A DNA stretch of 57,494 nt from a virus, in the IMG/VR virus record IMGVR_UViG_3300049032_000056, positions 1-57,494 of that record. One strand, given 5' to 3'. Shown here piece after piece: positions 50,392 to 57,494 of this stretch. The notes under the pieces are model-generated. The model was not told where the DNA came from, did no database searches, and saw only the letters and a program-made list of their open reading frames with translations. How positions within the stretch are numbered: the first letter of the stretch is position 1; each line of letters begins with the position of its first letter. The position numbers and the translations under genes are program-made.

Positions 50392-50423
50392 CAAAGGTAT
50401 TGCAATTAGATATATAATGCAAG
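50392..50423 (-). promoter_or_regulatory. Promoter opening the leftward early operon
   Basis: On the - strand TACCTTTG (50392-50399) is a perfect TAnnTTTG, with CTTG (50420-50423) exactly 20 bases upstream. It gives a short 5' UTR before ATG 50367. The rest of the 50395-50497 gap is AT-rich and must also hold the promoter of the rightward gene at 50498; no clear box for that was seen. Confidence 0.65.
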
Positions 50424-50497
50424 CATTTAGATAATTATTTTTCAGAATTATTATTTTTTCGCTTAATTCGCCTAAACAACCTGAAAAAGATCATACG

Positions 50498-50929
50498 ATG
50501 AAAAGCATTCTTCTAACATTAGTGTTCGCAATCGCTTGCATAGGAGTGCAGGCTCAAACATCAAAGGCGTTTCCGTTAAAGTCGGACGTAGCCGGTAAGA
50601 CATCAACGCAGGCAAAAGCGGATACGGCAGTCAATACGACCGCTAAAAGCCAGACGGCAGTAATTCCCGGTTATTGGGCCACTATTTCAGTTCAGGTCGA
50701 TCTCACAAGGATATCAGGCACCACGGCAGGTAAGCTTTACTACGAAGGATCGTTGACCGGATCAGGCGTATATGAGAAAGTGGATTCGCTGACACTCGCC
50801 AACGTCGCGGCACAATCAAAGGTATTTAATTCCACGCCAGGTAAGTTTGTATATTACAGGGTTCGCGTGGTTCCGACAGGTACGCAGAGCACTTCATTCC
50901 GTAGTCTCGCAGTAGCCAGAAAGCAATAA
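50498..50929 (+). CDS. Secreted protein with signal peptide, 143 aa
   Basis: The N-terminus MKSILLTLVFAIACIGVQAQ is a classic signal peptide with cleavage after VQA. The mature part has a Thr/Ala/Lys-rich linker (~25-50) and a beta domain (YWATISVQVDLTRISGTTAGKLYYEG...). It ends VARKQ and is followed by its own terminator. A phage gene exporting a small periplasmic or surface protein suggests host-envelope modulation or superinfection exclusion. Location between early and packaging genes. Confidence 0.65.
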   Translation: MKSILLTLVFAIACIGVQAQTSKAFPLKSDVAGKTSTQAKADTAVNTTAKSQTAVIPGYWATISVQVDLTRISGTTAGKLYYEGSLTGSGVYEKVDSLTLANVAAQSKVFNSTPGKFVYYRVRVVPTGTQSTSFRSLAVARKQ

Positions 50930-50957
50930 TTCTTTTCCGTCTTGTTTAGATTACTTC

Positions 50958-50988
50958 AAACCGGTTGTTTTTTAATGGCCGGTTTTTT
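50958..50988 (+). terminator. Rho-independent terminator after the secreted protein gene
   Basis: AAACCGG (50958-50964) pairs with CCGGTTT (50979-50985), loop of 14 bases, followed by a T run (50983-50988). It isolates the secreted-protein gene from the packaging operon. Confidence 0.75.
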
Positions 50989-51066
50989 ATGTTTGTACGT
51001 CAGGTGTAGGCAACCAAGCATTCTTGTCGGATCTGACTTGTATCAGATTGTTTCGTTTGCAGAAGA

Positions 51067-51142
51067 GGGGCCATAGACGAATGGGTATAATTCGCCTGCT
51101 TTGAATAGTAGGAGGTAGCTGGTTCGAGTCCGGTTGGCCGCG
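51067..51142 (+). tRNA. tRNA-like gene, probably Gln(UUG) family, irregular anticodon arm
   Basis: A 76-base cloverleaf fits: acceptor GGGGCCA/TGGCCGC (one G-G mismatch), T-arm GCTGG-TTCGAGT-CCGGT (contains TTCGAGT), variable loop AGGTA, discriminator G with no encoded CCA. The 5' part TAGACGAATGGGTATAATTCG resembles Gln tRNAs. The anticodon stem CCTGC/GTAGG closes an 8-base loop TTTGAATA instead of seven; with C-T-TTG-AA read, the anticodon would be UUG. D-arm pairing is poor. It might be functional, degenerate or a frameshift-suppressing tRNA. A hairpin ATCTGA-cttgta-TCAGAT lies 18 bases upstream. Confidence 0.55.
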
Positions 51143-51199
51143 CGCCTAACCTGACAACATTTTAACATTAACTGTTATGGCTGATATAATCTTAGTATA

Positions 51200-51736
51200 A
51201 TGTTCAAACTCCGATCACTCGAAGAGCTAACCAAGTATGAAAGAAACCCCAGAAAAATTACTGAGGTAGATTTGGCAAAGCTGATTCAGTCAATTCGTGA
51301 TAACGGGGAGTATTTCAATGCCAGGCCGCTGATACTTTCGGATAGAACCGGAGAATTGGTTATTATTGCCGGGAATCAGCGATATGAGGCGGCTAAGTTC
51401 TTAGATATGGATGTAGTGCCAACTTATCTCATATCAGGGCTTACAGAGGAAAAGGAGAAAGAGATTTTAGTTCGCGATAACGTTTCCAATGGCGAATTTG
51501 ATTGGGATATGCTCCACAATGAGTGGGATGAGATGCAGCTTAATGATTGGGGGTTAGATATTAAATTTCCCGATCCGACCGTTGAAGAAGAGACTCCAAG
51601 CGGATCAACTGAACTATCGGACACGACAATAAAATTGGAGTACACAGCAGAAGACTGCGAAAGAGTGAGGCAACACCTGGCAAAGATAAGTTCAACGCCT
51701 GAACAGGCAGTTTGGAAGCTATGCGGGTTTAATTGA
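51200..51736 (+). CDS. ParB-like N-terminal domain protein, 178 aa
   Basis: Starts MFKLRSLEELTKYERNPRKI, the ParB/Srx start ('l..y..NpR.i'). VIIAGNQRYEAAKFLDMDVVPTYL carries the GNQR-type motif. A helical part follows (DWDMLHNEWDEMQLNDWGLD). It lies just before the terminase small subunit, a common place for such proteins, often linked to methylase-type functions. A distinct ParB-like protein is at 28759. Its exact role is unproven. Confidence 0.7.
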   Translation: MFKLRSLEELTKYERNPRKITEVDLAKLIQSIRDNGEYFNARPLILSDRTGELVIIAGNQRYEAAKFLDMDVVPTYLISGLTEEKEKEILVRDNVSNGEFDWDMLHNEWDEMQLNDWGLDIKFPDPTVEEETPSGSTELSDTTIKLEYTAEDCERVRQHLAKISSTPEQAVWKLCGFN

Positions 51737-51823
51737 CATTGGACGCGGAATCGTCCGTAAATAATAATTGGCTGGTGGTATTGCCGTAAATACCTAGTTT
51801 TTAAGCAGTGAACGAGCAGTGAG
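51737..51823 (+). promoter_or_regulatory. Intergenic region with two hairpins before terminase
   Basis: GGACG-cggaat-CGTCC (51741-51756) and GGTATT-gccgta-AATACC (51777-51794) lie in this 87-base gap, neither followed by a clear T run. They may be a packaging-site feature or RNA-processing signals before the terminase genes. No promoter box was recognised. Confidence 0.4.
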
Positions 51824-52228
51824 ATGAATCCCGATGAGAAATCTTACAATGTCCAGAATCTAACGCCATTTCAAAAAGGAGTATCAGGTAATCCGACCGG
51901 GAAGAGGGGAAAGAAGAATAGAAGTACAATTATTAAGAAGTGGATGACGGCTCAATCAACAGGGAAAAACCCTGTTACTGGCCTTGAAGACACACTTTCA
52001 CAAGAAGATTGGATCATTATCGCAATGATCGGACAGGCCAGAAAAGGCAATGTCAGGGCTGCCGAATTTCTACTTGATGGCAAGTACGGCCCACTACTCA
52101 AACTCGCAGCATTAGGACAAACAGGCAACCCGGACAATGAACCGGTGAAAGATAGCTATATCTCATTCGAGATTGTAGATCCCAAATTTGAAGAAATAAC
52201 CGATCTGGAAATCAGTGCAAATCAGTAG
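51824..52228 (+). CDS. Terminase small subunit-like protein (DUF5681-like)
   Basis: 134 residues: LTPFQKGVSGNPTGKRGKKNR is the DUF5681 pattern (f..G.SGNP.GR..G), typical of small packaging proteins in this position. Then WIIIAMIGQARKGNVRAAEFLLD is a helical bundle. It is directly upstream of the large terminase with a 14-base overlap and should recognise phage DNA for packaging. Confidence 0.7.
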   Translation: MNPDEKSYNVQNLTPFQKGVSGNPTGKRGKKNRSTIIKKWMTAQSTGKNPVTGLEDTLSQEDWIIIAMIGQARKGNVRAAEFLLDGKYGPLLKLAALGQTGNPDNEPVKDSYISFEIVDPKFEEITDLEISANQ

Positions 52229-53600
52229 GAAACAGGCCGAAGCCTTGCAAGTGATGTCCGACCCGAATATATCGGCAGTGCTGTATGGCGGGGCGATAAG
52301 GGGCGCTAAAACCTACCTTCTTGGACTTAGCCACGCGATCCGGGCCTTATCTTTCCCTAAATCAAGGTGGACATTAATGCGTAAGGATACGCCGCGTATT
52401 ACCACCAACCTACTACCTTCAATATCCAGTTGCTACTCACAGCCTGAGATAGCAAGGCATATCCGCACTTTCAACCAAAACAAGCTCGAATTTCACTTTA
52501 AGAACGATTCGATTGTAAAACTGTTTCCTGAATCGTTCGATCAGGACAAGACGTTATCTAGATTCTTGGGCCTTGAAATGAATGGGTTTGCCTTTGATGA
52601 GCTCAACGAGTTTCAAGAAATCACCTACGAGCAGGCTTTTGTTCGTGCCGGTTCGTGGCTTAATGCAGAGCCAAATAAGTTTGGACATGACCCAAAGGCT
52701 TCGGTAGACGCGTCCTGTAACCCGAATAAAGGATGGGTAAAAGACAAGTGGTATGATCCGTGGAAGGACAACGGCGGCGTGCACCCCAACCCAAAGTGGA
52801 AGTATATCCAGGCTAGAATAACAGACAATCCGTGGGTTAAACCGGAATTGTTGCTGCAATTGAAGAACAACATGACTCCGATCAACTATCAACGGTTTGT
52901 TGCCGGTGATTGGGATTATGTAGAGCGGCAAGGGCATGAATGGCTTTATCAGTTCAATCATAATCAACACGTGCGGCCCGTAGAATACGACAAATATGCA
53001 CCAACCTATCTGACCTACGACTTTAACGTTGTGCCGTACATGACAATGCTCGCGTTCCAGGTTAAGGAAGAGAACGGGTACTGGTACATGCGTTTTTACG
53101 ATGAGTTCTGCATGGAGCACCCTAAAAACAACTCGCGTGATACTACGCAGGAGTGGGTGAATAAATACCCGAGGCAATACGGGAATGTACCTGTGTCTTA
53201 CTGTGGGGATAGATCAGGAGAGAACAGGGTGCCCGGATTCGGTGAAGATAAGGCGTTTAATGAAGTCCGGCGGGTATTGCAGCCATATCTTCACAACGGA
53301 AGCGACAGAGTGTTTAAAAGGCAGTTCTTCAACGAGTTTATCAGGACAATGCTCAACGATGCATTATCAGGCGTTTTGCCTATTGCAATCCAGATAGACC
53401 CCAAGTGTAAGAACCTGATTAAAGACATTCAAATGACGCTGGAAAGTAAAGACGGCGGGTTTATGAAGGAACGGGCGGTGTACGCTGAGACTCAAATTCC
53501 TTACGAAAAAAACGGTCACTGCGTCGATGCAATGAAATACGGTTTTCTTTCTGTATTTTCGGATGTTTATTTGAAACAATACCATAACAGGCAGTATTAA
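52215..53600 (+). CDS. Terminase large subunit
   Basis: 461 residues. A variant Walker A, YGGAIRGAKTY, with K32 (the usual GxGKS is GAKT here). Walker B AFDELNEF with D128/E129. The C-terminal nuclease starts at TYDFNVVP (D269), and later GHCVDAMKYGFLSV is the last acid. The motor packs DNA into the head using ATP and cuts it. The N-terminus MQISRKQAEAL follows the family. The stop shares a base with the next ATG (TAATG). Confidence 0.9.
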   Translation: MQISRKQAEALQVMSDPNISAVLYGGAIRGAKTYLLGLSHAIRALSFPKSRWTLMRKDTPRITTNLLPSISSCYSQPEIARHIRTFNQNKLEFHFKNDSIVKLFPESFDQDKTLSRFLGLEMNGFAFDELNEFQEITYEQAFVRAGSWLNAEPNKFGHDPKASVDASCNPNKGWVKDKWYDPWKDNGGVHPNPKWKYIQARITDNPWVKPELLLQLKNNMTPINYQRFVAGDWDYVERQGHEWLYQFNHNQHVRPVEYDKYAPTYLTYDFNVVPYMTMLAFQVKEENGYWYMRFYDEFCMEHPKNNSRDTTQEWVNKYPRQYGNVPVSYCGDRSGENRVPGFGEDKAFNEVRRVLQPYLHNGSDRVFKRQFFNEFIRTMLNDALSGVLPIAIQIDPKCKNLIKDIQMTLESKDGGFMKERAVYAETQIPYEKNGHCVDAMKYGFLSVFSDVYLKQYHNRQY

Positions 53601-53869
53601 TGAAAAACCTTCCAACTTTTGATGAGAGTTACTTAATATATCACGACGACGATCATAGTAAATCTGAATCAAGGGTATTGCTTGATAAGATAACCCATAT
53701 AGAAGGTTCAGAAACCGGGGCCGGGTCTGCCTATTCCTTAGTCTATGTGGAAGGGGGTAAATGGGTTAAAGTTTACGGAAAGACCCATGAAATAGCAGAC
53801 GTCCTGTCCAATGCTTTGGATAAAAGAAAAAACAAATCATTCTTTGGAAGGATATTTAACACCAAATAA
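53600..53869 (+). CDS. Small protein between terminase and portal, 89 aa
   Basis: Strand/helix mix: ESRVLLDKITHIEGSETGAG, VYVEGGKWVKVYGKTHEIA and a basic tail FFGRIFNTK. Translation is coupled to the terminase. A related short strand pattern ('..IdpI....s.v.l..G......s..ev...l') occurs in the protein at 55711, so the two may be distant duplicates. Unknown function. Confidence 0.55.
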   Translation: MKNLPTFDESYLIYHDDDHSKSESRVLLDKITHIEGSETGAGSAYSLVYVEGGKWVKVYGKTHEIADVLSNALDKRKNKSFFGRIFNTK

Positions 53870-55678
53870 ATGATCACCGTAGAGCAAGGTTTACAAATAT
53901 TAAAGCCCTTTGTGGACTCACAGGGCAGGCACCCGCATTACGAACGCACGGTTGATAAGCGCAAGTTTTACGAATCATCCATGACAGGCGACGGGTTGGA
54001 TGAATACCTCATACATTTTGAGCGCAGGGAAACGCTGGAACAATTGGGGTTAAGAAAGAAGATCACCAACCAATGCGTTACACCTCCTGTTAACGAGGCG
54101 AGCGTCAAGTTCTCCAAAACCAGCCGTTATCCAAACATCAAAAAAGACCTGTACTATTTAACCGATACTGACAGGATTAAAACCTTGCAGGAGGCGCTAA
54201 ATAAGTTCTGTTTTGAGGGTGATGTGCAGGAGTGGATTGCGATAAACTACGACCGGCGCGGCCTGATAGACCCGAACTCGTTCCTGATCATTGATTTCAA
54301 GAGCTTTGACGTTGCACAGAACGAAAGGCCGGAGCCTTACGGGGTGTTCGTTCCTTGTGACGATGTGGTAGACTTCGAATTCCTGCCTAACGATGAGCTC
54401 AATTACCTGATCATCACGCGTCCCTATATTTTCTACACTCAGGACGGAGACAGGGTTGTTCTTACGGATTACTATTGCTATTGCGGGGATGATATCATTG
54501 TGCTGGAAGAATACCATGAAGAGCGCAAAATGATGGGTGAGCTACTTCCTGATGTTGGCGTAAGTGACTATTACATTTATACGCTATCTTCAAAAGCCGG
54601 GCAGGTTCAGGCGTTCCCGATGGGGTACATTAAAGACCCTAGCACAAATTATAAAACCTTCATATCGCCTCTCGATCCGGCAGAGCCCGTAATACGCGAC
54701 CTGATAAACGATAAATCAGAATATGACCAGACAAAACGGTTTCACGTGTTCCCTCAGAAGTATCAATTCGTGGATAACTGCCAGGGTGAAAGCGAGTACA
54801 TCACGTGCGATTCGGGATGCAGGCCAGACGGGGCTAAGTGTAAGAAATGTAATGGAACAGGATTAGCGCCAATTCATACGAGTAGTTCTGACGTATTGAC
54901 ATTTAGAATGCCCAAAGAAAAGAATGATTATTTCATTCCTTTGGCCGACATGTCGCATTACAGTAAGCCGGAGATAGAGATTATCCAGCACTTGCGCGAA
55001 GACATCCAAAACGGGCAGCGGGAAATACTAAGGGCAATATTTACAGCCTCCACCGCTAAGAAGCCAAACGGAGGCGTAGATATTGAGGAAACAGCAACAA
55101 AGACCGTTATTACAGTAGACGAAGAAAGCAACACGCTTTTGCCTTACTGTTATCACAAGGCCAAATGCTACAAGTTCATCATCAAGCAAATCGCATTGTT
55201 CAACGACATTGCGGACGGATTGGTAATTGAATTTGAATATCCCAAATCCTTGCGCCTGGAATCGGTGGAAGAACTGCAAGACCTGCTTTCACGCATGGTG
55301 TCCGCTGGTGCCCCTTCTGCTTTGATCGATGACATTGAGCGTGAAATATTCGTTAAGCGATACATTGACGACCCGAAAGAACTTAACAGGATCGAGATTT
55401 TCAACCTTCACAGGCCGTTCAGGAACCGAAAAGAGTCAGACGTTCAGTTTGCCATTGGTCAGGGCATTGTTCCGAAATGGAAACAGGTTGCATGGGCGAA
55501 CTACGAGGCTATCGTTGCCGAGCTCGACGAAGACGAATCGTTCTTTAAAAAGAAGTTTGCCGAGCGTGAGAAAATGATACGCGTGATTGCCGAGAAAATG
55601 GAAAAGGAATTGGAGCCGGAACCGGTTGAGGGCTTCTTGAATGGTAAGGCACAGGTGGTAACGCCCAATTTAAACTAG
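53870..55678 (+). CDS. Portal protein with Cys4 knuckle insertion
   Basis: 602 residues at the canonical place after terminase. Long beta/alpha portal body with PFVDSQGRHPHYERTVDKRK, DDVVDFEFLPNDELNYLII and helical wing/stem segments near 370-400 (EIIQHLREDIQNGQREIL) and 480-530. Unusual is CDSGCRPDGAKCKKCNGTG at C313/C317/C324/C327, a zinc-knuckle like the DnaJ CxxCxGxG motif, not usual in portals. It starts at the base after the previous TAA and forms the DNA gate at the head vertex. Confidence 0.8.
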   Translation: MITVEQGLQILKPFVDSQGRHPHYERTVDKRKFYESSMTGDGLDEYLIHFERRETLEQLGLRKKITNQCVTPPVNEASVKFSKTSRYPNIKKDLYYLTDTDRIKTLQEALNKFCFEGDVQEWIAINYDRRGLIDPNSFLIIDFKSFDVAQNERPEPYGVFVPCDDVVDFEFLPNDELNYLIITRPYIFYTQDGDRVVLTDYYCYCGDDIIVLEEYHEERKMMGELLPDVGVSDYYIYTLSSKAGQVQAFPMGYIKDPSTNYKTFISPLDPAEPVIRDLINDKSEYDQTKRFHVFPQKYQFVDNCQGESEYITCDSGCRPDGAKCKKCNGTGLAPIHTSSSDVLTFRMPKEKNDYFIPLADMSHYSKPEIEIIQHLREDIQNGQREILRAIFTASTAKKPNGGVDIEETATKTVITVDEESNTLLPYCYHKAKCYKFIIKQIALFNDIADGLVIEFEYPKSLRLESVEELQDLLSRMVSAGAPSALIDDIEREIFVKRYIDDPKELNRIEIFNLHRPFRNRKESDVQFAIGQGIVPKWKQVAWANYEAIVAELDEDESFFKKKFAEREKMIRVIAEKMEKELEPEPVEGFLNGKAQVVTPNLN

Positions 55679-55710
55679 ACCCCTCATTATTCTAGGAGAT
55701 TTAACGTAAA

Positions 55711-55986
55711 ATGCTAAATATGAATCCATTACGATTAGTTAGAGTTGTGGCCGAGTGCCAGACACAGGAAGGCAAGGAAGTTGGTGTTTTTGTTGGAGAG
55801 GAAGAGGCGATGGCTTACACAGAATTCTTGACAATTTACATCAATCCAAGCATGGTAGACAGCATTGCCCCGGCTTACGATCGATCCAAATCTGTTATTT
55901 ACATGAGGTCGGGAGATTCATTCGTAATGAGTGGAAGCCCTGATGAAGTGTATTCGGAGCTAGGTAAATTATATCAAGATCTGTGA
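55711..55986 (+). CDS. Small protein, 91 aa, between portal and MuF-like gene
   Basis: MLNMNPLRLVRVVAECQTQE (possible start at the second or later Met). VVAECQTQEGKEVGVFVGEE then FLTIYINPSMVDSIAPAYDR, SVIYMRSGDSFVMSGSPDEV: strand-turn-strand with a terminal helix ELGKLYQDL, similar in order to the 53600 protein. It overlaps the following GTG-started gene by GTGA. Unknown. Confidence 0.5.
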   Translation: MLNMNPLRLVRVVAECQTQEGKEVGVFVGEEEAMAYTEFLTIYINPSMVDSIAPAYDRSKSVIYMRSGDSFVMSGSPDEVYSELGKLYQDL

Positions 55987-56879
55987 CAGAAAAATCCATA
56001 GCCGAGCGTATTGAGGCAATACTAGCCTTGCAAAAAGCCTTCGACCTGCGCGTTGAATCGGCTGAAACCGCTTTGCTTATTGATACACTGGCTTCATGGG
56101 TGAGCATGCAAGAAAAGCTATACCCGGCGTTTACTAAGCTATGGAAGCAGTTCCTTGAAAAAGAGTACATTCCGCTGATCGAGTCGTTTATTGCCGATAT
56201 GAACAAAATTATCGAGCTTAATGAGGCTTATTTTAACGCGGAAGTGCCAGCGGCGGGGATGCTGGAAAGATTAGGTGTTACAACAACTGGCACAATCATT
56301 CGCGAGGGCTACGTACACACTGTTTTACAGGATCAGACCGTAAAGCGCGACTTACAAAAGTTCATTTCGAGCACCAAGCAGCTTAAATTTGATCAGAAGG
56401 TTAAAGAGGACGTTACAAAGCTGATCAAAGGCGAAAAGGCAAAACCGGCAACTAAAACAACGCCTGAAATACCGGAAAGGCCCGGCGTGATCAAGAGGTT
56501 TACCGATAATACGGTTAAGGACACATACAACGAGGCAGACCGGGTTATCCAGCAGGCATATTCAGACGTTCATTTTCTTGACGCAGGTATGTACACAGGT
56601 GGTTTGGTAGAGAATACCCGCCCTTTTTGTAAAGAACGCAACAGGCACGTGTTTTTGAGGTCAGAAATTGCATTATTTGGGACTCCCGAAGATAAATTCG
56701 GCGGATATTCTGATAAGTCAATCGGCATGTTCAACGGAAAGCCAAAAACCGGGTACGATCCTTTTACCATGTGCGGTGGTTACAGGTGCCGTCATCATTG
56801 GTCTTACCTTGCTAACGAATACGCGGTAAGGATTGATAAGACGCTTGAAGAAGTTGACGGTAAACTAAGGAGGATATGA
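55983..56879 (+). CDS. Phage head morphogenesis protein, Mu gpF-like; GTG start
   Basis: 298 residues beginning at GTG 55983 overlapping the previous stop. Helical first two thirds (LIDTLASWVSMQEKLYPAFT...). The C-terminal ~90 residues form the MuF domain: TGGLVENTRPFCKERNRHVF, then DPFTMCGGYRCRHHWSYLAN with the C..G..CRH..sp.. signature seen in MuF proteins, usually minor head proteins carried in the virion. It follows the portal as expected. The last base overlaps the tiny membrane protein gene. Confidence 0.75.
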   Translation: MTEKSIAERIEAILALQKAFDLRVESAETALLIDTLASWVSMQEKLYPAFTKLWKQFLEKEYIPLIESFIADMNKIIELNEAYFNAEVPAAGMLERLGVTTTGTIIREGYVHTVLQDQTVKRDLQKFISSTKQLKFDQKVKEDVTKLIKGEKAKPATKTTPEIPERPGVIKRFTDNTVKDTYNEADRVIQQAYSDVHFLDAGMYTGGLVENTRPFCKERNRHVFLRSEIALFGTPEDKFGGYSDKSIGMFNGKPKTGYDPFTMCGGYRCRHHWSYLANEYAVRIDKTLEEVDGKLRRI

Positions 56880-56977
56880 AAATATTCAGGCACTTCAAAT
56901 TAGGCGATTGGCTGTTTATCCTTGTCGAACTCTGCTGGATTGCGTGGATTATAATAGGGCTTGCGAATAAACCATAA
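56876..56977 (+). CDS. Tiny membrane protein, 33 aa
   Basis: ATG at 56876 overlaps the MuF-like stop (ATGA); TAA at 56975-56977. MKIFRHFKLGDWLF then LVELCWIAWIIIGLA: one membrane helix. Translational coupling and a good hydrophobic helix favour a real gene. Function unknown. Confidence 0.5.
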   Translation: MKIFRHFKLGDWLFILVELCWIAWIIIGLANKP

Positions 56978-56983
56978 ACAAAA

Positions 56984-57010
56984 AACGCCTGAGTCATAAA
57001 CCCCGGCGTT
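56984..57010. repeat. Inverted repeat, terminator-like on the - strand
   Basis: AACGCC (56984-56989) and GGCGTT (57005-57010) with a 15-base loop. On the - strand it is followed by TTTTTTGTTT (from 56986 downwards), so it would terminate leftward transcription, yet no leftward gene is nearby. On the + strand there is no U tract. It could block antisense transcription or stabilise mRNA ends. Confidence 0.45.
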
Positions 57011-57065
57011 AATGTACAATCCCTCCAAATAATACTTGTGCTTGAACGCGATAAAAATATGAAAT

Positions 57066-57095
57066 TTTGTTTGTGTATCAAAAATTATTTTATTT
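57066..57095 (+). promoter_or_regulatory. Candidate late promoter sharing a 15-bp element with 19400
   Basis: TTTG occurs at 57066-57069 and 57070-57073, followed by AAAATTATTTTATTT (57081-57095), which matches 19400-19414 at 14 of 15 positions. From 57066 the gap to the analogous -7 position (57089-57096) is 19 bases. Both elements are followed by ACGAC then ATGGCAAA. This suggests a common late promoter or leader. Confidence 0.45.
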
Positions 57096-57101
57096 ACGAC
57101 A

Positions 57102-57461
57102 ATGGCAAAGCAACATCAATTAACAGAACTGGTCTGGGCAGAGAAAGACGGACACCAGCGCCGACAGTTTACACGTCAGCAGTTGAATGCGATGGGTACT
57201 GATCCGAGCGGCAACACTTACGACGGCTGGAAGATCACTCAGGCGGCCAAGGAACCAAAAGAGGTGACAGCGGCGAAGGCTAAAACAAAAGCCTCTACTG
57301 CTGATCAATCAAAAGGACATGATGATCCAGGCCCAAAAGGGGAATTAGGCCCGACCGGAATAGCCGGAGAACAAGCAACCAAAAACGACACAGATAATGG
57401 AACGCAAACCGTGGCAACAGAAGGCGGGAACGCAGACAGTTCAAAAGATTCCGGTCAGTAG
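57102..57461 (+). CDS. Small virion-region protein with short collagen-like tract, 119 aa
   Basis: MAKQHQLTELVWAEKDGHQRRQ at the start; a helical/strand first half with NTYDGWKITQ; then disordered Ala/Lys/Glu and a short Gly-X-Y run (PGPKGELGPTGIAGE) before an Asn/Asp/Gly-rich tail. It lies between MuF-like and scaffold genes, preceded by its own promoter element. A minor head protein is likely, function unknown. Its last 94 bases also appear at positions 1-94 because of the circular overlap. Confidence 0.65.
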   Translation: MAKQHQLTELVWAEKDGHQRRQFTRQQLNAMGTDPSGNTYDGWKITQAAKEPKEVTAAKAKTKASTADQSKGHDDPGPKGELGPTGIAGEQATKNDTDNGTQTVATEGGNADSSKDSGQ

Positions 57462-57494
57462 CGGCCCGATCCCTCACAAAGTAGGTAAGGGAAC
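57368..57494. repeat. Terminal redundancy, right copy (identical to 1-127)
   Basis: Exact copy of the first 127 bases. See the left copy. It lies within the 3' end of the 57102 gene and the start of the 45-residue gene at 30. Confidence 0.95.

Noticed and set aside
50368-50394. HNH gene start at the TTG at 50394
   Set aside because: The promoter -7 box lies on it; ATG 50367 gives a short leader and is the normal start.
56984-57010. Terminator of the packaging operon on the + strand
   Set aside because: No U run follows on the + strand; the U run lies on the - strand side.

Overview
The window is one complete circular phage genome cut open inside a gene. The first 127 bases recur exactly as the last 127, so the true circle is about 57,367 bp. 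A terminase, portal, MuF-like head protein, capsid, frameshifted tail chaperone and 1,092-residue tape measure indicate a long-tailed siphovirus-like phage. The host is most likely a member of the Bacteroidota. Several intergenic gaps carry the -33 TTTG / -7 TAnnTTTG promoter signature of that phylum, start codons lack Shine-Dalgarno sequences, and most small gene families are types seen in Bacteroidota phages. No integrase or CI-type repressor was recognised, although an AntA/KilAC antirepressor and several small HTH proteins are present.

Layout on the circle: (1) A rightward late region runs from about 50.5 kb through the contig ends to 25.66 kb. Its order is a secreted protein, a tRNA-like gene, a ParB-like protein, terminase small and large subunits, portal, MuF-like protein, small proteins, scaffold, capsid, a 2-oxoglutarate/Fe(II) oxygenase, connector and tail genes, tail chaperone with -1 frameshift, tape measure, distal tail and fibre proteins, lysis genes, a collagen-like SGNH-hydrolase fibre and a last lectin-like protein. 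It ends at a strong terminator at 25,663. (2) A leftward early region runs from 50.37 kb to 25.69 kb. It holds dozens of small genes, many overlapping by ATGA, plus the replication and recombination genes: beta clamp, replisome organiser, lambda-type exonuclease with a likely annealing protein, DnaQ-like exonuclease, MazG-like and RuvC-like proteins. (3) One rightward gene with its own terminator (40,939-41,301) interrupts the leftward block, next to a multi-spanning membrane protein.

The most unusual content is: a prolyl-hydroxylase-type oxygenase between capsid and connector genes in a genome that also encodes a 54-triplet collagen fibre; a self-contained five-gene unit (PAPS-reductase/IbrA-like, GNAT, ParB/IbrB-like, RuvC-like and a small protein) behind its own operator-promoter and terminator; a highly folded RNA element just upstream of a leftward gene; an amber-interrupted gene whose intact paralogue lies 19 kb away; and a tRNA-like gene with an irregular anticodon arm.

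The late genes package DNA, build the head and tail, and lyse the cell with a GH108 endolysin and a candidate one-piece spanin. The early genes appear to take over the host replisome (clamp without a polymerase), recombine DNA and modulate the host. All functions are inferred from sequence reading alone; no database search was run.
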